A stretch of 46,941 nt of DNA from Tychonema sp. LEGE 07203 (GTDB lineage: Bacteria > Cyanobacteriota > Cyanobacteriia > Cyanobacteriales > Microcoleaceae): the NCBI RefSeq assembly GCF_015207285.1, contig NZ_JADEXD010000035.1, positions 1 to 46,941 of the forward strand, given 5' to 3'. Below, piece by piece: positions 27,135 through 34,953 of this stretch. Under the pieces are notes generated by a model. It was not told the origin of the DNA, did not search any database, and worked only from the letters and a program-made list of their open reading frames with translations. A program made the translations under genes and the position numbers. Numbering within the stretch: position 1 is the stretch's first letter; every line of letters begins with the position of its first letter.

Positions 27135-27863
27135 CTATAGATCGCTCTGCCCCAGTGACTGACTCAAGTGTTGCAAGCGATCGCGATCGAGCACTTCAAT
27201 CTGCGAACCATTTACTGCAATGATTCCTTCACTGCTGAGACGATAAAAGGCTCTAGAAAGCGTCGCGGGAATCGTACCCAGTGCTGCGGCAAGCTGTGTT
27301 TTGGTTATATCTAACGTCACAAGGTTGATAAATTGTGTGCGATCGCTAGATTTTTGAGAACTCGCGTCACTGAGATTAAGGAGATACCCAGCCAGACGTT
27401 GGGGCACATCTTTGAACGATAAATCTTCAATCACACTGACTAAATGTCGTGAATGCTGAGATAGACTAATCAGCATATTAATGGCAATGTCAGGATCTTG
27501 GCGAAGTAGCTCTAGAAATACTTGGCGGGGAAAAAAGATTAGTTCAACTCGCTCTAAAGCAGCGGCAGATGCCGGAAACGGCTGCCCATCTAAAGCACCC
27601 ACTTCCGCAAAGTTATCCCCAGGCTCAAAAATATTGAGAATTTGCTCTTTGCCCATTGGTGAAACTTTAAAGACCTTGACGCGCCCTGTTTTCACTACAA
27701 AAAATCCTGTGGCTGGACTGCCTTGCTTGAAGATAAGTTCATCTTTCTGCCAGGTTTGGGGCTGAACAATTTGGCATAAGCTGAGCACTTGCGATCGCGA
27801 GAATCCACGGAAAATCAGAATCGTCTGCAACCAATCAGCCAAATCCGGATTACATTCGTTCAT
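27135..27863 (-). CDS. Crp/Fnr-family transcriptional regulator (DNR-like context)
   Basis: A 242-residue regulator with an N-terminal cyclic-nucleotide-binding-type beta barrel (residues 15-125, including GEQ/GDNFAEVGALDGQPFPASAAA), a dimerisation helix and a C-terminal winged helix (155-230). Only Cys4 and Cys30 occur, so it cannot hold an FNR 4Fe-4S cluster. The recognition helix reads IPATLSRAFYRL; FNR's E-x-x-S-R is A200-x-x-S203-R204. Divergent from norB with a perfect FNR-like palindrome between them, it probably controls NO detoxification in the way DNR/NnrR proteins do. The effector is not visible from sequence. Confidence 0.85.
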   Translation of the reverse strand: MNECNPDLADWLQTILIFRGFSRSQVLSLCQIVQPQTWQKDELIFKQGSPATGFFVVKTGRVKVFKVSPMGKEQILNIFEPGDNFAEVGALDGQPFPASAAALERVELIFFPRQVFLELLRQDPDIAINMLISLSQHSRHLVSVIEDLSFKDVPQRLAGYLLNLSDASSQKSSDRTQFINLVTLDITKTQLAAALGTIPATLSRAFYRLSSEGIIAVNGSQIEVLDRDRLQHLSQSLGQSDL

Positions 27864-27902
27864 TCTATGATGTCGTTTATTCTATGTCGTCCTTCATTCT
27901 AT
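27859..27902. repeat. Three direct repeats with 17-bp period at the regulator start
   Basis: TTCATTCTAT at 27859, TTTATTCTAT at 27876 and TTCATTCTAT at 27893 are spaced exactly 17 bp and followed by variants of GTCG/ATCG. The first overlaps the regulator's start codon. In the direction of that gene the motif is ATAGAATGAA. The regular spacing suggests an operator array or a 5' leader repeat. Confidence 0.7.
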
Positions 27903-27931
27903 ATCGCTACTATTAAGCTTTTTCCATTAAA

Positions 27932-27949
27932 TTCTAGCGTTTACTAGAA
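27932..27949. promoter_or_regulatory. Inverted repeat TTCTAG-N6-CTAGAA
   Basis: A perfect 6+6 inverted repeat with a six-base spacer lies 69 bp upstream of the regulator start codon, within the regulator-norB divergent region. The geometry suits a dimeric repressor or activator site, but the consensus is not one I can assign. Confidence 0.4.
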
Positions 27950-28081
27950 GGATTGATTTGACTGTTAGTGTTAACGATTAGAGTCACAGGTTAATGATTT
28001 GCAAGCTTGATATATAAAAATAAATATGTGTTCGCGTTATTTCAAGCAAGCAGCAAACTTAAGGTTTTCTACAGATTGCTC

Positions 28082-28095
28082 TTGACTTAAGTCAA
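28082..28095. promoter_or_regulatory. FNR/DNR-like operator TTGACTTAAGTCAA
   Basis: This perfect 14-bp palindrome has the TTGAN-N4-NTCAA arrangement of FNR/DNR sites (consensus TTGAT-N4-ATCAA), with C/G instead of T/A at the fifth position. Its centre is 65 bp before the norB ATG. A TAGTCT hexamer at 28118-28123 would serve as the -10 box if the palindrome occupied the class II position at -41.5, putting a transcription start near 28130. It lies far upstream of the regulator gene but could also autoregulate it. Confidence 0.65.
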
Positions 28096-28153
28096 AGCGT
28101 GTTCGCAGTGATTTGTTTAGTCTAGAAGGTGCTCATTGACTAGACTGGCAATT

Positions 28154-30475
28154 ATGGCAAATCCAACTTTCGATATCGGTGAAGTGAAGGTGCAGCAGCG
28201 GATCTGGAAATTTAACCTCCCAGCTTGGCTTGTGCTAATTTGCATCGTCACTTTTTCAGTATTGATCTTTGCAGGATCGGCAATTTATAAAAATGCACCA
28301 CCGATTCCTGCCACAGTGGTGTCGCCGCAACAGGAAATCATTCTGACTCAAGAGAATATTCAATCTGGACAAACCACCTATCTTGGTCGCGGTGGGCAAC
28401 ATATTGGGAGTATTTGGGGGCATGGCAGTTATTTAGCTCCCGATTGGACAGCCGATGTTTTACATCGTTGGGGCTTAGCAACGGCAGGAATTTTGCATAA
28501 TGGCAATCCTGATTTTAGTGAAGCAGATTTACAGGCTTTACCAGAAGTAGATCGCGCTACGCTCCAAGCACAGGTACAGCAAGAATTTAAAACCAATCGT
28601 TATGAGTCAGAGACAGGAGCTTTAACCCTAACAGCAGCTCAAGCTCAGGGACTCGGCAAGGTTTTTGATAGTTATCAAACTTTACTATCCCAAGGCTCGA
28701 AGATTCATTCGATTCCTAGCGGTTGGTTTACTGACGACACGCAAATCCGTGATGTCACCGCTTTCTTTACTTGGACGGCTTGGGCAGCAGCAGCCAATCG
28801 TCCGAATGCACCCTTTTCCTATACCGCCAACTTTCCCCACGATGACTTGATTGGCAATCAAGCTCCTGCTCAATTTTTGATCTGGTCGATCGTGTCGGTA
28901 ATCGTGCTGATTGGGGCGATCGGCTTATTTCTGTTTGTTTATATCACCCAAGAAGATAGCGAAGACGTGCTTGCTGTCGCCGATCGCCCCCTGATTCGCC
29001 TTGCCACACCTAGCCAAAAAGTCACCACCCTTTTCTTTGGGGTTGCTATGACTTTGTTTTTGGTGCAAATGTTGATGGGAATGGTTACAGCCCATTACGC
29101 CGTAGAAGGCGATGGCTTCTATGGTGTGCCACTTCAGCAATATTTACCCTATGCCGCCTCGCGGACTTGGCATTTACAGCTAGCAGTATTTTGGATTGCG
29201 ACCTGTTGGCTCGCGGCGGGACTATATTTCGCGCCAAGGTTTGGCAAACATGAACCGAAGTTACAAGCATGGGGTAATGGTGGTTTGCTCGTAGCTTTGA
29301 CCGTTGTGGTTGTTGGTTCTTTAATCGGCTCTTGGGCTAGTGTCCAAGGCATTATCGGCGGCGACAATAGTTTCTGGTTTGGTCATCAGGGCTATGAATA
29401 TGTGGAACTCGGTCGCCTCTGGCAATTATTGCTGATTGGTGGCATGGTGTTTTGGCTCTGGCTGATGTACCGCGCCCTCCAGCCTGCTCTCAAGGCCGAA
29501 GGGAATAAAACGGGACTCAATCACTTCTTTCTCTACAGTGCAATTACGATTCCCCTGTTCTATGCGTCAGGGTTGATGTACAACAATCACACCCATTTGA
29601 GCATTGCCGAATATTGGCGTTGGTGGGTGGTACATCTATGGGTAGAAGGCTTTTTTGAGGTATTTGCCACCGTGGCGATCGCCTATCTATGTAGCGAACT
29701 TGGTTTTCTGAAACGCTCCTCAGCCCTGAAAGCCACCTACATGACAACTATTCTCTATCTCGGTAGCGGTGTCATCGGCACGTTGCACCATCTCTACTTT
29801 TCAGGAACTCCTGTATTCATTACGGCGATGGGTTCTGTGGCTTCAGCCTTGGAGGTTGTTCCTTTGACTTTAATTGGATTTGAAGTGGTGAAGTCTTTGA
29901 AGCTATCCCAAGAAGCTCAAGGATTTTATCGAGTACCGCTCAAGTTCTTTCTTGCAACTTGTTTTTGGAATTTAGTTGGAGCAGGGGTATTTGGTTTCTT
30001 AATCAATCCACCAATTTTTCTCTACTATTCCCAAGGACTAAATACCACCCCAATCCATGCCCATTCTGCACTTTTTGGTGTCTATGGCTCTTTGGCGATC
30101 GCCCTGATGCTCTTTGCATTGCGCGAAATTACTCCCGATCGCGCCTGGGATGAGAAAAACTTCAATTTCTCCTTCTGGTGGATCAATGGAGGTCTCGGCA
30201 TGATGATGATTTGCGGACTGATTCCCAATGGTTTCTATCAATTGGTGCAGTCGGTCAATCATGGAACTTGGTACGCTCGCAGTGCTGAAGTAATTGGTTC
30301 TCCGTGGATGCAGTGGACGGTGTGGCTGCGGATTCCGGGTGATATTGTCTTTTCGATCGGCGCATTGATCTTAGTTTTCTGTGTAATCAAGGCGATCGTG
30401 GCTATTTTCCAACAGCCGACCCAATCTCAACCATTTGAGACCATTTCTGCGGAGACTCTAGAAGTCAGTAGTTAG
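28154..30475 (+). CDS. norB: Quinol-dependent nitric oxide reductase (qNOR)
   Basis: Single-subunit NO reductase (2 NO to N2O plus water) taking electrons from membrane quinol. It has 773 residues. An N-terminal membrane helix (PAWLVLICIVTFSVLIFAG) and a large periplasmic domain with HGSYLAPDWTAD and HNGNPDFSEADLQ define the quinol type, followed by the heme-copper-oxidase-like helices. Expected metal ligands are in place: H340 (heme b), H494 and E498 in HLWVEGFFE, H545/H546, and H635/H637 in PIHAHSALFG. The ATG at 28154 is preferred to a TTG at 28136. HIP1 octamers inside the gene suggest a cyanobacterial donor. Synechocystis PCC 6803 has a norB of this kind. Confidence 0.93.
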   Translation: MANPTFDIGEVKVQQRIWKFNLPAWLVLICIVTFSVLIFAGSAIYKNAPPIPATVVSPQQEIILTQENIQSGQTTYLGRGGQHIGSIWGHGSYLAPDWTADVLHRWGLATAGILHNGNPDFSEADLQALPEVDRATLQAQVQQEFKTNRYESETGALTLTAAQAQGLGKVFDSYQTLLSQGSKIHSIPSGWFTDDTQIRDVTAFFTWTAWAAAANRPNAPFSYTANFPHDDLIGNQAPAQFLIWSIVSVIVLIGAIGLFLFVYITQEDSEDVLAVADRPLIRLATPSQKVTTLFFGVAMTLFLVQMLMGMVTAHYAVEGDGFYGVPLQQYLPYAASRTWHLQLAVFWIATCWLAAGLYFAPRFGKHEPKLQAWGNGGLLVALTVVVVGSLIGSWASVQGIIGGDNSFWFGHQGYEYVELGRLWQLLLIGGMVFWLWLMYRALQPALKAEGNKTGLNHFFLYSAITIPLFYASGLMYNNHTHLSIAEYWRWWVVHLWVEGFFEVFATVAIAYLCSELGFLKRSSALKATYMTTILYLGSGVIGTLHHLYFSGTPVFITAMGSVASALEVVPLTLIGFEVVKSLKLSQEAQGFYRVPLKFFLATCFWNLVGAGVFGFLINPPIFLYYSQGLNTTPIHAHSALFGVYGSLAIALMLFALREITPDRAWDEKNFNFSFWWINGGLGMMMICGLIPNGFYQLVQSVNHGTWYARSAEVIGSPWMQWTVWLRIPGDIVFSIGALILVFCVIKAIVAIFQQPTQSQPFETISAETLEVSS

Positions 30476-30516
30476 ATTGTTCAAATTATCTTTCGTATTT
30501 GTTGAGGATTCAATCA

Positions 30517-31254
30517 ATGATTCGGCTCTTAGTTGGTGTTCTGGTTTTTGTGATTAATGTAGTTTATGCCAATCGCCCTTACCCTCGGTTTTATGTGCTA
30601 GAAACCGTTGCTCGTGTTCCTTATTTCTCTTATCTATCGGTACTTCACCTCTATGAAACCTTGGGTTGGTGGCGGAAGGCCGATTGGTTAAAGATCCATT
30701 TTTCTGAGTCGTGGAACGAGCTACACCATCTGTTGATTATGGAATCGCTAGGAGGAGCGAGCTTTTGGGGCGATCGCCTCCTCGCGCGAGCCACAGCACT
30801 CATTTACTACTGGATTATCATCTCGATCTATATGGTGTCATCTAAATCTGCTTACCATTTCATGGAACTTGTAGAGGGACACGCCTATGCCAGCTACGAC
30901 AAATTCCTCAATGCCGAAGCTGAATCTCTCAAACAACAGCCCGCTCCAGATATCGCTCTCCAATACTATCGAGATGGTGATTTGTATATGTTTGATGAGT
31001 TCCAAACATCCCAGACTGCCGTATCCCGTCGGCCTGTGATTGATAATCTATATGATGTGTTTGTGGCCATTCGGGATGACGAAATGGAGCACGTGAAAAC
31101 GATGGTGGCTTGTCAGCAGCCAATGGCAGAACAATCGTTGCTGAGTCCTCACGGGATTCCAACAATCCCGACGCTGGCGAGCGAGCATCCTGCCAGTGCC
31201 AGTGTGAGTGCCAGTGCCAGTGCCAGTGTGACCGAGTTAAAGCCCTCGAATTAA
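30517..31254 (+). CDS. Alternative oxidase of the plastid terminal oxidase (PTOX) type
   Basis: Membrane-bound di-iron quinol:oxygen oxidoreductase, 245 residues, closer to plant plastid terminal oxidase (IMMUTANS) than to mitochondrial AOX. It has FYVLETVARVPYF, ESWNELHHLLIMESLGG, LVEGHAYASYDKF, GDLYMFDEFQTS and NLYDVFVAIRDDEMEHVKTM. The six iron ligands are E29, E68, H71, E120, E189 and H192. ATG 30517 has GAGG nine bases upstream; a TTG at 30499 is less likely. It begins 41 bp after norB, so the two are probably one operon. The C-terminal 30 residues are an Ala/Ser-rich tail encoded by a hexamer repeat. Confidence 0.94.
   Translation: MIRLLVGVLVFVINVVYANRPYPRFYVLETVARVPYFSYLSVLHLYETLGWWRKADWLKIHFSESWNELHHLLIMESLGGASFWGDRLLARATALIYYWIIISIYMVSSKSAYHFMELVEGHAYASYDKFLNAEAESLKQQPAPDIALQYYRDGDLYMFDEFQTSQTAVSRRPVIDNLYDVFVAIRDDEMEHVKTMVACQQPMAEQSLLSPHGIPTIPTLASEHPASASVSASASASVTELKPSN
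31192..31227. repeat. GCCAGT hexamer array in the oxidase tail
   Basis: Six hexamers, five GCCAGT and one GTGAGT, run in frame and encode the ASASVSASASAS stretch at the C-terminus of the oxidase. Copy changes would stay in frame and only lengthen or shorten the tail. Confidence 0.9.
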
Positions 31255-31275
31255 GGCATACCACCCCGTCCCCTT

Positions 31276-31298
31276 GACCCGCCAATCAGGCGACGGGT
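31276..31298 (+). terminator. Possible terminator after the norB-oxidase operon
   Basis: About 20 bases after the oxidase stop, CGCC and GGCG flank the loop AATCA, with outer ACCC/GGGT able to extend the stem around a small bulge, followed by TTGATTGTTTTG. The stem is imperfect and the T tract weak. The following stretch 31299-31661 is AT-rich and holds nothing I recognise. Confidence 0.4.
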
Positions 31299-31661
31299 TG
31301 ATTGTTTTGCCCAGAAGTGTTGATGACAAATGTGTTGACGACAAGCCTGTTCTAGCCCACATTCCGCACTTCAAATTGAAGTACGATAAAATACAATCCC
31401 CAAAAAGCCAAAAATCAGGATAATTAAGAAAAAAATACTGAACCCATTTGCCGAAAGAAGAGAAACAATCAAATTTTAAATTTTTGATTCATAAAATAGT
31501 TTATGTAAAGCACTAAAAATTTGACGAATCATTACTTCGCCTTCTGATGTTAAGTTTTTTTGTTAACTCTATTTTGTGGTAGCAATCAAGAAAGTAGATA
31601 ATATTATTTTTGACAAGATGATGGCAAATTATTCAAGATAAAATGGCGTGATTCTGTTAAC

Positions 31662-31892
31662 TTAACAATTTAATTTACCATTTAAAGTTAAAATATCAAT
31701 ACCTTGGAAAACTTGGAATATCCATCTTAATGTGGGCCTAGCTGTTAATTTTCCTAGTTGACTTTTAATGCCGATTTTAGCTGCTTTCAATTAATTCCTG
31801 AGTTGCCGTTGACCGAGACTATAAACCAACAAGGACAGAGATATTAAAAATAACATTAAATGAAAAATAAAGGTAACGCGAGTTAATGCAGT
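31662..31892 (-). pseudogene. Decayed IS1634-like transposase C-terminus
   Basis: Read on the minus strand from 31892, the frame gives TALTRVTFIFHLMLFLISLSLLVYSLGQRQLRN, a TAA, then LKAAKIGIKSQL and RPTLRWIFQVFQGIDILTL. The LLVYSLxxRxLR helix followed by PTLRWIFQxFxGI is the C-terminal pattern of IS1634-type DDE transposases. The stop lies where a CAA-to-TAA change would fit. Both ends are missing. It marks the right side of the norB-oxidase island. Confidence 0.7.
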
Positions 31893-31927
31893 TTAGATGT
31901 CGAACAGCTTAGGAGGATTTACTGTAA

Positions 31928-32125
31928 CTATTATATAGAACCCATTTGACATCTTTGAGTCTTTGGGTTGGGTGACGAGAAATATAGAGAGAAACTGGTT
32001 TTTGAGATTTACGCGGGCGAGAAACCGGGTATTCTTGGAGTTTTTGGTTGGGTGACGAGAAATATAGAGAGAAACCCGGTTTCTGAGATTTACCCAGAAT
32101 AGATATCAAATGGGTTCTATAATAG
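31928..32125. mobile_element. 198-bp MITE-like element with TIRs and internal tandem repeat
   Basis: The ends CTATTATATAGAACCCATTT (left) and AAATGGGTTCTATAATAG (right) are inverted copies about 25 bp long with one substitution and a 2-base indel. Inside, a unit of about 79 bp occurs twice, each containing TTGGGTGACGAGAAATATAG and then GAGAAAC..GGTTT, a local hairpin. No coding capacity. The element lies directly before trpC. Confidence 0.75.
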
Positions 32126-32162
32126 TTTTAAACTTTTCGCGATCGCCCTTAATCCCCCTATC

Positions 32163-33053
32163 ATGCTTCAAATCCGCCGCCGTCCCCCCAGTACCTCAGT
32201 CTCCGTACTCTACCTCAGCTACCAAATCGCCGTCCCCGACGCCGCACCCCAGCACATCCTCGAAGAAATTGTCTGGCACAAAGAAGCAGAAGTAGCCCAA
32301 AAGCGCGATCGCACTCCCTTATCCGAACTTCACAAAAAACTGCCCTTCGCACCAAAAACTCGCGACTTTCTTACCGCCCTTAAAAATTGCAAAACCCAAC
32401 CAGCCATCATCGCCGAAGTTAAAAAAGCTTCTCCCAGCAAAGGCGTAATTCGCAAAGATTTCGATCCCGTGGCGATCGCCCTAGCATACCAACAAAACGG
32501 CGCTAGCTGCATCTCCGTACTCACCGATGAAAAATTCTTCCAAGGCAGCTTCGACAACCTCGCTAAAATCCGTGCTGCCGTCGATTTACCCTTGCTTTGC
32601 AAAGAGTTTATCATCTATCCCTACCAAATCTATCTCGCCCGGATTCACGGCGCTGATGCGGTACTTTTAATTGCCGCCATTCTCTCTGACAAAGACTTAC
32701 AATATTTTGTGAAAATTGTCAAGACTTTGGGCATGACTGCTTTAATAGAAGTTCACACACTCGAAGAACTCGATCGAGTGTTAACCCTAGAAGGCGTAAA
32801 CTTAATCGGCATCAACAACCGCAACCTAGCAGACTTTTCCGTCAGCCTAGAAACCACCAGTCAACTATTAGCATCCCGCCCAACCGAAATCGCAGCAAAA
32901 GGCATCCTCACCGTCAGCGAGTCAGGAATCCACACTCCCGATGACATAACTCAAGTTGTCCGCGCCGGAGCCGGAGCCGTCCTGATTGGCGAATCTTTAG
33001 TCAAACAGCCAGATCCGGGGGCTGCTTTAGCGACGCTTGCTAAGGCGCATTAG
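32163..33053 (+). CDS. trpC: Indole-3-glycerol-phosphate synthase
   Basis: Cytoplasmic TIM-barrel enzyme of tryptophan biosynthesis that closes the indole ring of CdRP with loss of CO2 and water. It has 296 residues. Characteristic strands are [13 protein letters not shown] (catalytic Lys, about residues 80-92), [26 protein letters not shown] (second catalytic Lys), [20 protein letters not shown] and [13 protein letters not shown]. The N-terminal extension of about 35 residues, starting [13 protein letters not shown], is usual in cyanobacteria. It stands alone, with no other trp gene in the window. Start ATG at 32163, 37 bp after a MITE-like element that may have replaced part of its upstream region. 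Confidence 0.95.
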   Translation: MLQIRRRPPSTSVSVLYLSYQIAVPDAAPQHILEEIVWHKEAEVAQKRDRTPLSELHKKLPFAPKTRDFLTALKNCKTQPAIIAEVKKASPSKGVIRKDFDPVAIALAYQQNGASCISVLTDEKFFQGSFDNLAKIRAAVDLPLLCKEFIIYPYQIYLARIHGADAVLLIAAILSDKDLQYFVKIVKTLGMTALIEVHTLEELDRVLTLEGVNLIGINNRNLADFSVSLETTSQLLASRPTEIAAKGILTVSESGIHTPDDITQVVRAGAGAVLIGESLVKQPDPGAALATLAKAH

Positions 33054-33360
33054 AGCATTTCAAAGGCGAGACCGCTTGACAAACACCCCCGAATTCTGAT
33101 AAAAATTGAGTTAGTAGGTAAATAATCAGAATTTCTAGCCTGCATCGACTCCAGCGCTGAACTCTAAAAAAAATATCGCTCAAAGCTATATTGCAGAGAA
33201 GTATTTTGCCAGAAAGCGATTAAATGTATTCGCTCTCGCGAGTCGATCGCCAAATTTAGCGATGCTAATGCACCAAGCCCCGAAAAGTCGATCGGCAAAG
33301 CAGGGGTTTTTGTACGGTTAGAACACATAAAAAATCGGGCATCTAATGTTCACCTGTGAT

Positions 33361-33383
33361 GCCCCATGCAATTGTCATGGGGT
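33361..33383 (+). promoter_or_regulatory. Hairpin upstream of a small gene
   Basis: GCCCCATG and CATGGGGT enclose the loop CAATTGT, giving a stem of seven perfect pairs just before the small DUF5340-like gene. It ends about ten bases from that gene's ribosome binding GAGG, so it could be a leader structure. A few bases upstream GGGCATC and GATGCCC form a second, competing stem. The rest of 33054-33399 shows no gene. Confidence 0.45.
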
Positions 33384-33411
33384 GTCTGTTCGCTGAGGTA
33401 TGTTAGCTTTC

Positions 33412-33657
33412 ATGGAGCCAATTCCCCTTCCTTCGTACATTCATTATGAATTGCTACTTCAATTGTTAGAACGCAAAACAATGTTGGCTGTCAGTCCACA
33501 ATCGCCGCAGCAGCAACAAGTTCACCAACTTATTATTACACTCCGCAAAGCCCTGGCGATTCAAAAGCAATTAGAACAAAGCTGCGAGCGATCGAACTTG
33601 GCAGTAGAATATCGGTGGTCTTTAAATGAAACTAACCCTACGGGAGTTAAAAGTTAA
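33412..33657 (+). CDS. Small conserved cyanobacterial protein (DUF5340-like)
   Basis: An 81-residue soluble protein starting MEPIPLPSYIHYELLLQLLERKTMLAV. The rest is helical, with a Gln-rich stretch SPQSPQQQQVHQL. From memory this resembles a small cyanobacteria-specific family (DUF5340) of unknown role. The ATG at 33412 is preferred because the family begins MEP. Another ATG at 33400 is in frame, but its GAGG would be only one base away. No membrane segment or catalytic motif is evident. Confidence 0.65.
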   Translation: MEPIPLPSYIHYELLLQLLERKTMLAVSPQSPQQQQVHQLIITLRKALAIQKQLEQSCERSNLAVEYRWSLNETNPTGVKS

Positions 33658-33735
33658 AAAACTTAGAGTACCGACATGAGGTATCGTATTTGATTTATTC
33701 TGTAGAACTCCCACAGAAAAAGTTAGGACAATATC

Positions 33736-34893
33736 ATGGACAACAAATCAATGCTGATGATTCCCGGGCCGACACCGGTGCCGGAAGCGGCTTTGCTGGC
33801 GATGGCCAAACACCCGATGGGCCACCGCAGCAAGGAGTTTGATGCGATTTTTGGAGAATGTACCGAAAACCTCAAATGGCTGCACCAAACCAGCAGCGAC
33901 GTGCTGAGTTTGACTGTTTCCGGTACCGGGGCGATGGAAGCTGGGATAATTAATTTCTTGAGCGCGGGCGATCGAGTTTTGGTCGGCACCAACGGCAAAT
34001 TTGGCGAACGCTGGGCTGAAGTCGCAGAAGCCTACGGTTTAAACGTCGAAATTATTAAAGCCGAGTGGGGCCAACAATTAGACCCCGAAAATTTCCGCGA
34101 AAAACTCGAAGCTGATACAGAGAAGCAAATCAAAGCTGTCATCATCACCCACTCGGAAACCTCCACGGGCGTTCTCAACGACCTCGAAACCATCAACCGC
34201 CACGTCAAAGCCCACGGCGAAGCTTTAATCATGGTCGATGCTGTCACCAGTTTAGGTGCTGCCAACGTACCGATGGACGCTTGGGGAATTGACGTGATTG
34301 CTTCTGGTTCTCAGAAAGCTTACATGATTCCCCCTGGTTTGGGTTTTGTGGCCGTGAGTCCTAAAGCTTGGGAAGCTTACAAGACTGCGAAACTGCCCCG
34401 CTATTATTTAGATTTGGGCAAATACCGCAAAGAAGCTGCCAAAAATACCACTCCTTTTACTCCGCCGGTCAATATGTTTTTTGGACTGCAAGTAACATTG
34501 CAGATGATGAAAGCTGAAGGGTTAGAAAACGTTTTCGCGCGGCACAAACGGTTGATGACAACTACTCGCGCTGCGGTAAAAGCTTTAGGTTTGCCGTTGT
34601 TCGCGGCTGACGGTGCAGCCAGCCCTGCGATTACTTCGGTGATGCCGCCTGAATCTGTAGATGCTCAAAAAGTGCGGACTTTGATGAGAAAGAATTTTGA
34701 TATTGCTCTAGCCGACGGACAAGACCATTTGAAAGGTAAAATCTTCCGAATCGGTCATTTGGGCTTTGTGTGCGATCGCGATATTCTAGCAGCTATTTCC
34801 GCTTTGGAAGTGGTGCTGCAAGAATTGGGTCATGAAGGCTACACTCCTGGTGCCGGCGTTGCCGCTGCTGCGAAAGTTTTGACACAATCTTAA
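33736..34893 (+). CDS. Class V aminotransferase (alanine/serine-glyoxylate aminotransferase family)
   Basis: PLP-dependent fold-type I aminotransferase, 385 residues. The N-terminus MLMIPGPTPVPEAALLAMAKHPMGHRS and the motifs GTGAMEAGIINFL, THSETSTGVLNDL, MVDAVTSLGAANVPMDAWGIDV and SGSQKAYMIPPGL (PLP-binding Lys) fit serine- or alanine-glyoxylate aminotransferases. In cyanobacteria such proteins are often called the soluble hydrogenase 42-kDa subunit, a historical misnomer. The likely role is glyoxylate detoxification in photorespiration, using serine or alanine as amino donor. It has its own terminator and appears monocistronic. Confidence 0.9.
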   Translation: MDNKSMLMIPGPTPVPEAALLAMAKHPMGHRSKEFDAIFGECTENLKWLHQTSSDVLSLTVSGTGAMEAGIINFLSAGDRVLVGTNGKFGERWAEVAEAYGLNVEIIKAEWGQQLDPENFREKLEADTEKQIKAVIITHSETSTGVLNDLETINRHVKAHGEALIMVDAVTSLGAANVPMDAWGIDVIASGSQKAYMIPPGLGFVAVSPKAWEAYKTAKLPRYYLDLGKYRKEAAKNTTPFTPPVNMFFGLQVTLQMMKAEGLENVFARHKRLMTTTRAAVKALGLPLFAADGAASPAITSVMPPESVDAQKVRTLMRKNFDIALADGQDHLKGKIFRIGHLGFVCDRDILAAISALEVVLQELGHEGYTPGAGVAAAAKVLTQS

Positions 34894-34904
34894 TCCAAGT
34901 TATG

Positions 34905-34953
34905 AAAGGATTTTGGATTTTTGATTATTTATATCTAAAATCTAAAATCCTTT
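34905..34953. terminator. Bidirectional terminator
   Basis: AAAGGATTTTGGATTTT and AAAATCTAAAATCCTTT form a long AT-rich inverted repeat around a 14-base loop. On both strands a T-rich tract follows the stem. It lies exactly between the convergent aminotransferase and DUF2949-like genes and can serve both. Confidence 0.75.
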
